DNA of 64,000 nucleotides from Latrodectus hesperus. Its lineage: Eukaryota > Arthropoda > Arachnida > Araneae > Theridiidae. Positions within the stretch are counted from its first letter, which is position 1, and each line of letters starts with the position of its first letter. The position numbers and the translations under genes were made by a program. The notes beneath the pieces were generated by a model, which saw only the letters and a list, made by a program, of their open reading frames with translations, had not been told where the DNA came from and did not search any database. The stretch covers positions 87,523,859 through 87,587,858 of the forward strand of contig CM075853.1 of the NCBI GenBank assembly GCA_037975125.1, in the 5' to 3' direction. Below, piece after piece: positions 58,731-64,000 of the stretch.

Positions 58731-58898
58731 TTCCCAAGGAAGAAATTGCCTCACCGTCTCACTATTTGCCCCATCGTCACGTTGTGAAAGAAAACAGTAC
58801 CACGAGATTAACGATTCCCAAGGAAGAAATTACCTCACCGTGTCACTATTTGCCCCATCGTCACGTTGTGAAAGAAAACAGTACCACAAGAATAAGGC
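58731..58898 (+). repeat. 84-bp in-frame tandem duplication in RT
   Basis: Two 84-bp units (58731-58814, 58815-58898) begin TTCCCAAGGAAGAAATT and include CACTATTTGCCCCATCGTCA. They differ by a few substitutions, so the duplication is older than the last changes. Confidence 0.93.
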
Positions 58899-59422
58899 AT
58901 GTGTTCAATGCGTCTTCTAAACAAAAGGGTACCCCCAGTCTTAACGATTGCATTGAAAAAGGATTAAACTTGATAGAATTAATTCCTTCTGTATAATTGA
59001 GATTTCGCTTGTATAAATTTGGTGTTACAGCTGATATCCGTAAAGCGTTTTTACAAATCAGTCTCAATAAAAAGGATAGAGATTTCTTGCGATTTCTGTG
59101 GTACAACGAAGAAGAAAAACTCAAGTATTATCGCCATTGTAGAGTTGTATTTGGAGTTTCCTGCAGTCCATTCTTGCTTGCGTCAACTATTAGATACCTT
59201 TTGGAAAAGAAACTAGATGAAGCTACCCAAGGAAGTGATAAATACCCCGAACATATTATCCGACAACTAGTAAGTAGCTTCTATGTGGATAACTGCGTAG
59301 CTAGTGTCAAAACTGAGACAGACTTGAAACTGTTTATTAAAGTTGCTACAGAAATTATGGCTTTAAGGAAATTTGATTTAAGAGGGTGGGAGTTCACAAC
59401 CCTTCTGAATCCATAGACAGTC

Positions 59423-59530
59423 CAACAAACATTCTGGTAATGACAACATGGGGATTGTTGTCATTACCAGAATGTTTGTTGTAATTACCAGTAATGACAA
59501 CATGTTGTCTGGGACAGACAACATGATACT
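59423..59530. repeat. Fold-back insertion with 25-bp perfect arms
   Basis: Arms 59423-59447 and 59457-59481 are exact inverted copies around a 9-nt loop. Part of the left arm (TAATGACAACATG) then appears again in direct orientation at about 59493. A second small inverted repeat, ATGTTGTCT / AGACAACAT, follows immediately. The pattern is inverted copy plus renewed direct copy. Confidence 0.92.
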
Positions 59531-61871
59531 CTTTCTATTAGTATTTCTGATGCAAAAGAAATAATGGACGGAAGTTATCACAAAGAGAAATATTTTAGCC
59601 GCTTCACACACAAGTTTTTGATCCTGTAGGAATTACTAGTCCAGTCATGCTACGTCCTAAACTCTGGTTACAAGAATTGTGGAAAACTAAAATAGGTTGG
59701 GACGAGGAAGTGGACAGCAAAACACGCCAAGACTTTCTTAAGTGGTTAAATGAGCTCGAATATTTGAAGGTGCCAAGGTGCACTACGAAATTGGAACCGA
59801 GAACATTTCACTACATTTCTTTTGAGATGCGAGCAAACTTGCCTACTCTGCAGTAGTTTTTCTGCGAGTTAGTAATGAAACGGATACTCATGTGCAACTG
59901 ATACAGTGTAAAACTAGAGTTGCTCCATGTGGTAAAAAGGAGACCACAATCGCTAGGTTAGAACTACTGGGTGCTACTATATCTGCTCGTCTTTACAATG
60001 AGGTCCTAAAAGAGTGTAAGACTGACAATGTTTATTTCTGGGCAGACTCTACAACAGTGTTAGCTTGGCTGAAAAGAGAAGACACCTGGGGTGCATTCGT
60101 ACAGAAACGTGTTCTAGAAATAAGACAACTGACACCAATCTGGATCCTTGAATCCCGCAGACCGGCCAAGTAGAGGCTGTTCATCCCAGCAGCTTATCGG
60201 TTCAAGATGGTGGGAGGGACCGAGTTGGCTGTATCTTTCACCTCGTGAGTGGCCAGCTTCTGACGTAGAAATAGATGTCAATGAATACGAAGTTATTAAA
60301 GAGAAAAGAAAAACAGTCGTATCTTCCATGAGGAATATTGACGTTGCAGAAATCTGCAGCGATCGCTTTTCCTCTTACAGTAGAAACATCCGAGTTTTAG
60401 CGTGGATTTTACGTTTTCTTCATAACATATCACAGGAAAATAAGTTGAAAGGTAGCTTGACCTCGAAAGAATTCCAACAAGCAGAAGTCCAGTTCTTCAA
60501 GTCTGTACAGTCAAAAAGCTTTTCAAGTTGACAAGTTCCTTGCTAAAATGCAAGCATTTAGAGATGAACAAGGACTTTTACGAATAAGGACCAAACTTGT
60601 TGCAGGGATGAAAAGGAGGATTTCAAGTTTCCAATTCTTCCAATAGCGTCGTAGAGAAAGTTATACGCGAAGAGCATGAAAAAGCACTATATGCCAATGC
60701 TTCGATTCTTATCGCCAGACTACGGAGAAGTTTTGGATTATTAAAGTCAAGAAGCTAGTAAAGCAAATCCTACATAGCTGTGTGACATGCAAACGTTACA
60801 CATCTTAGCCAGTTGAAGTTCCTTTCGCTCCGTTGCCTAGAGATAGGATTACACCGACAAAAGTGTTTGATATATCTGGTGTGGATTATGCTGGCCCTCT
60901 TCATCTAAAAACCAAAGGCAAAGCTTGGATTGTTTTGTTCACGTGCTCCGTGTACAGAGCAGTTCATATCGAATTGGTCGAGTAACTTACCACAGATGCT
61001 TTCATTGAATCTTTGAAAAGGTTCATTGCTAAAAGAGGAAGGGTTTCCACTATTTATTCAGATAATGGCACAAATTTTGTGGGGACCTACAAAGCACTGA
61101 AAGCTTTAGACTGGGAGAAAATAGCCACTTACTCAACTGCTCAGAAAATCACTTGGAAGTTTATTCCGCCCACAGCATTATGGTGGGTTGGATAGTGGGA
61201 GCGAATGGTGAGAATGCTCAAAGAACTTTTGCGTCGAGTATTAGGAAAATGTGTTGTCAATTATGAAGAGATGTACACGATACTGTGTGATTGTGAGTCA
61301 GTAATAAACTCTAGACCACTTACTTACCGGCAAAATGACCCAAATGGATTGGTACCACTGACACTTAATTTGTTTATTCATGGCGGAGGCAACAGTGAAG
61401 CTCCAGATCTTGACTGTGTCAACCGATCCTCCTTGAAGAAACGTGTCAAGTACTTACAAAATTTGCGTGAAAATCTACGACAACGTTTTAGAAATGAATA
61501 TCTTGCTCTTTTGGTTCACAAAGGCATTAGGAAAAAGGATGTTTTAAATGTTGGTGGTGTTCTTCTAATTGGGCAGGACAATAAACGACGCATTGATTGG
61601 CCACTCGGTATTATTTTGGAAGTCTTTCCGGGAAGAGATGGTATTCCTAGAGTGGCAAGATTGTGAACTGACAAGGGTGAAAGATCCGTCCATTCCAATG
61701 GCTCTACCCATTAGAAGTATCTACAAAGAAAGATGTTGATGTGTTGAAGATTGCTAAAGAAGCTGGCACTTCCTCATGAACTTGAACTTTCTTTTATTTG
61801 TGACTTTAAGTTAGCTTTAGTTTAAAATTGTTTTTGCAAAGTTCAAAAGTTCATTTTGCAAGGTGGGAGTA

Positions 61872-62190
61872 TGTTTTGGATTGCTAAATTATTATCATTA
61901 ATTAAGAAAATAACTAACTTTCACTTCAACTTTCACGTGATTATTATTTATTTTAGAGCATTTCTGTTAGTGGGAACATTTTTTTTAATTGTTTGTTTTT
62001 CGGTTCTTTAAAAATTTAGAAACATGTTAGTTTTTAGTTCTTATATAAGAAAAGTAACTGGATATTTTGAAATATTAAAAAAGCTTGTTAAGTTTGAAAT
62101 TTTCTACTTTCTTTCAACTTGGAGAACCAGTGGTTCATTTTGAATGTGGCGTCTGTAAGTGAATTCGTTTAACTTTCCGTAAGATAAACA
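61872..62190 (+). repeat. BEL/Pao 3' LTR
   Basis: It starts TGTTTTGGATTGCTAAAT and ends AAGATAAACA. Otherwise it is nearly identical to the 5' LTR. Confidence 0.9.
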
Positions 62191-62674
62191 ATATATTTAC
62201 TAATTCCGAAAGTAATTTTGTACTATTCTGCATGACATTAACGTAAGTATTTAATCACATGACCAATGAGCGATTAGGTTTAACTCATCGGTCGAATTAC
62301 CATTGCTTCAATAAATTTTTCTATCAGGTTATCGATGAATACCGCAAATTCTAAGGTTCAGGTTGCTCCCTGTTGGTTATTGAACTCCTGGTTAACCTCG
62401 TGGTCAAGGTTAGGGGTAAGCCACGGCAGTTAAGTCACCCTCAATTGCCAGATGAAAATTTGATGAGATGAAAGTAAAGTTCTCAAAAGGAGGGGGAATC
62501 CATAGTACGACAGTTGTACCGCTGGAATGAAAAAATTGATATTTTTATGCCTCAACACAATATGGCAGTTGTAGTTCTTGATTCAAATCATGATTGAAAC
62601 AATCAACTTTATTTTAAATTTTATTATCAGCTTCGAATTACCAAAAATATTTTCAGTCATCCTATCCTTATTTA
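62191..62674. other. Unassigned repeat-like sequence
   Basis: GC content is higher than intron DNA around 62370-62560 (AACCTCGTGGTCAAGGTTAG, GGAGGGGGAATCCATAGTAC). It resembles repeat debris, but I recognise no family and no gene. Confidence 0.4.
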
Positions 62675-63745
62675 CACTATGTCCATAAATTAAGGATAAT
62701 GCAAGTTCAAGCAGAGACAGGCAAAACAACTGTGACTTATTTATAATGTCTATTTATTAAACAAAAGGTAAAGAGCAAAAAAGATGCTATATGTTTGACA
62801 TCATTAATAAAAATTGCGATTTTTACTCCTGGAGCAAAATTTCGAAATAGAACCTATTTACAAAAACCAATATAACATGGTTGGGGTATGATGGTTAATA
62901 CATAGTATACCCCACAGACGATGCAACAACCCCGTACAATTCAATTTGTTTGCATGGTGAGGACGGGCATTATCATCTATAAACAGAAATTCTGCATTCA
63001 TAGCGCCCCGAAACAAACGTACATGTTGTTCCAAAATGACATCCCGATAGATGTGACCTCTCATGTTTACATACTGAAAATGCAGGTTAGTTCTGGAACC
63101 CAGAATAATTCCTTCCCAAACGAGCAGTCCTGCATCACCGTAACGGTGTTGTTCAGTGGTGTTCTCTTGGTGGTAACGGGTACCTGGCCCTCTCCATATG
63201 TAAGTCCGGTGAGAATCAGACTGAAAGCTAAACCTGGACTCGTCGGAAAACACCACACAAGATCACTGTTGCGGTGTCCACAATGCATGCTCTCTACTCC
63301 AGGTTAACCGCAGGCGACAGTGAGTTGCGGTTTGTGGAACACATCTGACAGGCCTACAAGCATATTGACTAATGTGCCCTAAAGTCTGCACAAGGTCTGC
63401 TTTGAAACTGTCGTACCGATAGCTGACGAGACAGGTCTGATGCTGTGCTATATCTGTTTCTTTTGGCAGTAACTGCCGTATACCGGTCCTCATTCTGTGT
63501 TGTAACTCGGGGGCGACGAGTGCTATAATGTCTACTCATATTACGATCATCTTGGAATCGTTGCCAAAGCCTGGAGATGTCACTCTGGGCGATTCCAAGT
63601 TACTTGGATACTTCCAGCTGGGTACGTCCACATTTCAGATGGCAGATAATTCTATCACGTAAAACAACATCCAAATGCTTCCTTTGTGCCATAACTATAT
63701 GGCTATTGCACTGAAAGTCTTTTATAATGCTTGTGAACAATTTTA
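62675..63745 (-). mobile_element. Second copy of the Tc1-like family, internally deleted
   Basis: The left end CACTATGTCCATAAATTAAG follows a TA and matches the family end at 21775. Homology to that copy continues to about 63745, where the right end is missing. About 230 bp present in the first copy (around 22047-22260) are absent, and so is the SINE. Confidence 0.85.
62858..63700 (-). pseudogene. Tc1-like transposase pseudogene
   Basis: The - frame has MVFSDESRFSFQSDSHRTYI with the first catalytic Asp, then LLVWEGIILGSRTNLHFQYV and FIDDNARPHHANK with the second Asp. The sequence then jumps to the C-terminal tail because of the deletion, losing the third catalytic residue. The N-terminal third (63700-63260) is in broken frames. 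Confidence 0.85.
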
Positions 63746-64000
63746 CTTTGGACATTGTATCTTTATTCTTTTACGAAGTGTCGGCCTGTGAAGCATTCCT
63801 TTACTTCTTCATCTGTGATTATTCCTTGACGGAAGACATTGCGGTACTGACAGAGGGAACGCTAGACTTGAATCGTGAGGAACCAAGTCTTGGCGGTGAG
63901 AGCCAATCAGCAGAGAACTTAGGGGCGGAGCAATGAGTTGAAAATTTTTTTCTACTTGAAAACGTAGAGGAAATAATAAAATTGTTATATATATACAATG
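63746..64000. other. Unassigned sequence at the window end
   Basis: A moderately GC-rich stretch (63830-63940) contains GAACCAAGTCTTGGCGGTGA and a 69-codon + frame with no recognised motif. It may be another repeat running out of the window. Confidence 0.35.

Larger units (their letters stand above)
57925..61780 (+). pseudogene. pol: BEL/Pao pol remnant
   Basis: The protease site reads VFDIGSQNSYIV near 57950, where Asp-Ser-Gly-Ser is usual. RT segments include an in-frame duplicated 28-residue block (58731-58898), GVTADIRKAFLQI, and SFYVDNCVASV near 59280. A fold-back insertion with stops lies at 59423-59481. RNase H-like text near 59990-60100 includes LLGATISARLYNE and FWADSTTVLAWLK. Integrase carries GVDYAGPL, SDNGTNFVG and WERMVRMLK with its Asp, Asp and Glu, but with stops between them. 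It is not functional. Confidence 0.88.
56167..62190 (+). mobile_element. Degenerate BEL/Pao LTR retrotransposon
   Basis: Two LTRs (56167-56500 and 61872-62190) flank a gag-pol region on the + strand with a BEL/Pao order: gag, DIGS-type protease, RT with YVDN, RNase H, integrase. A PBS-like TGGCGTCCGCGACAGGA follows the 5' LTR and a purine stretch (AAGGTGGGAGTA) precedes the 3' LTR. Many stops and frameshifts show that it is dead. No matching target duplication was found. Confidence 0.92.

Overview
This is a eukaryotic, AT-rich, intron-rich and transposon-rich window. The only clear host gene is the 3' two thirds of a RERE/Atrophin (Drosophila Grunge-type) transcriptional corepressor gene on the + strand. 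Fifteen exons between 6431 and 38731 join in phase into 1348 residues: ELM2, SANT, GATA-type zinc finger, a long Ser/Pro/Gln-rich linker and the Atrophin C-terminal domain. The N-terminal exons (a BAH domain is expected in this family) were not found in the first 6.4 kb and probably lie upstream of the window. Gene structure, the GATA finger and the repeat content point to an arthropod, most likely a chelicerate such as a spider; that is inference.

Layout. 1-2.8 kb: a nearly identical tandem duplication (period 1825 bp), each copy ending in a GT microsatellite, one of them 852 bp long. 2.8-38.7 kb: RERE introns and exons. The introns carry a Merlin-like element with a 128-bp tandem repeat, a decayed non-LTR retrotransposon with a tRNA-derived SINE at its end, two decayed RTE-like fragments, a Tc1-like element 21 bp past a splice donor with a nested SINE, a second Tc1-like relic, and a hAT-like element plus its internal-deletion derivative. 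I recognise no transposon between about 29.8 and 37.8 kb, where exons 9-14 lie. 38.7-40.4 kb: AT-rich 3' UTR.

40.9-52.9 kb: a young Ty3/gypsy retrotransposon on the - strand (LTRs, PBS, PPT, gag, pol, TSD ATAT). Its pol is split by a 5.8-kb DNA element with GGCC-rich inverted termini and an AT-rich interior. I cannot assign this element to a superfamily. It has a 2-bp AT target duplication and candidate, unproven, spliced exons. Three base pairs from one junction, pol carries a 26-nt micro-inversion between 9-bp inverted repeats.

54.9-55.9 kb: a TTAA-flanked, internally deleted piggyBac-like element. 56.2-62.2 kb: a dead BEL/Pao retrotransposon with two LTRs, many stops, an in-frame 84-bp duplication and a fold-back insertion. 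62.7-63.75 kb: a second, internally deleted copy of the 21.8-kb Tc1 family.

The strongest leads are the 5.8-kb GGCC-terminal element, the two template-switch-type rearrangements, the long perfect palindrome in a RERE intron, and the microsatellite-linked duplication.
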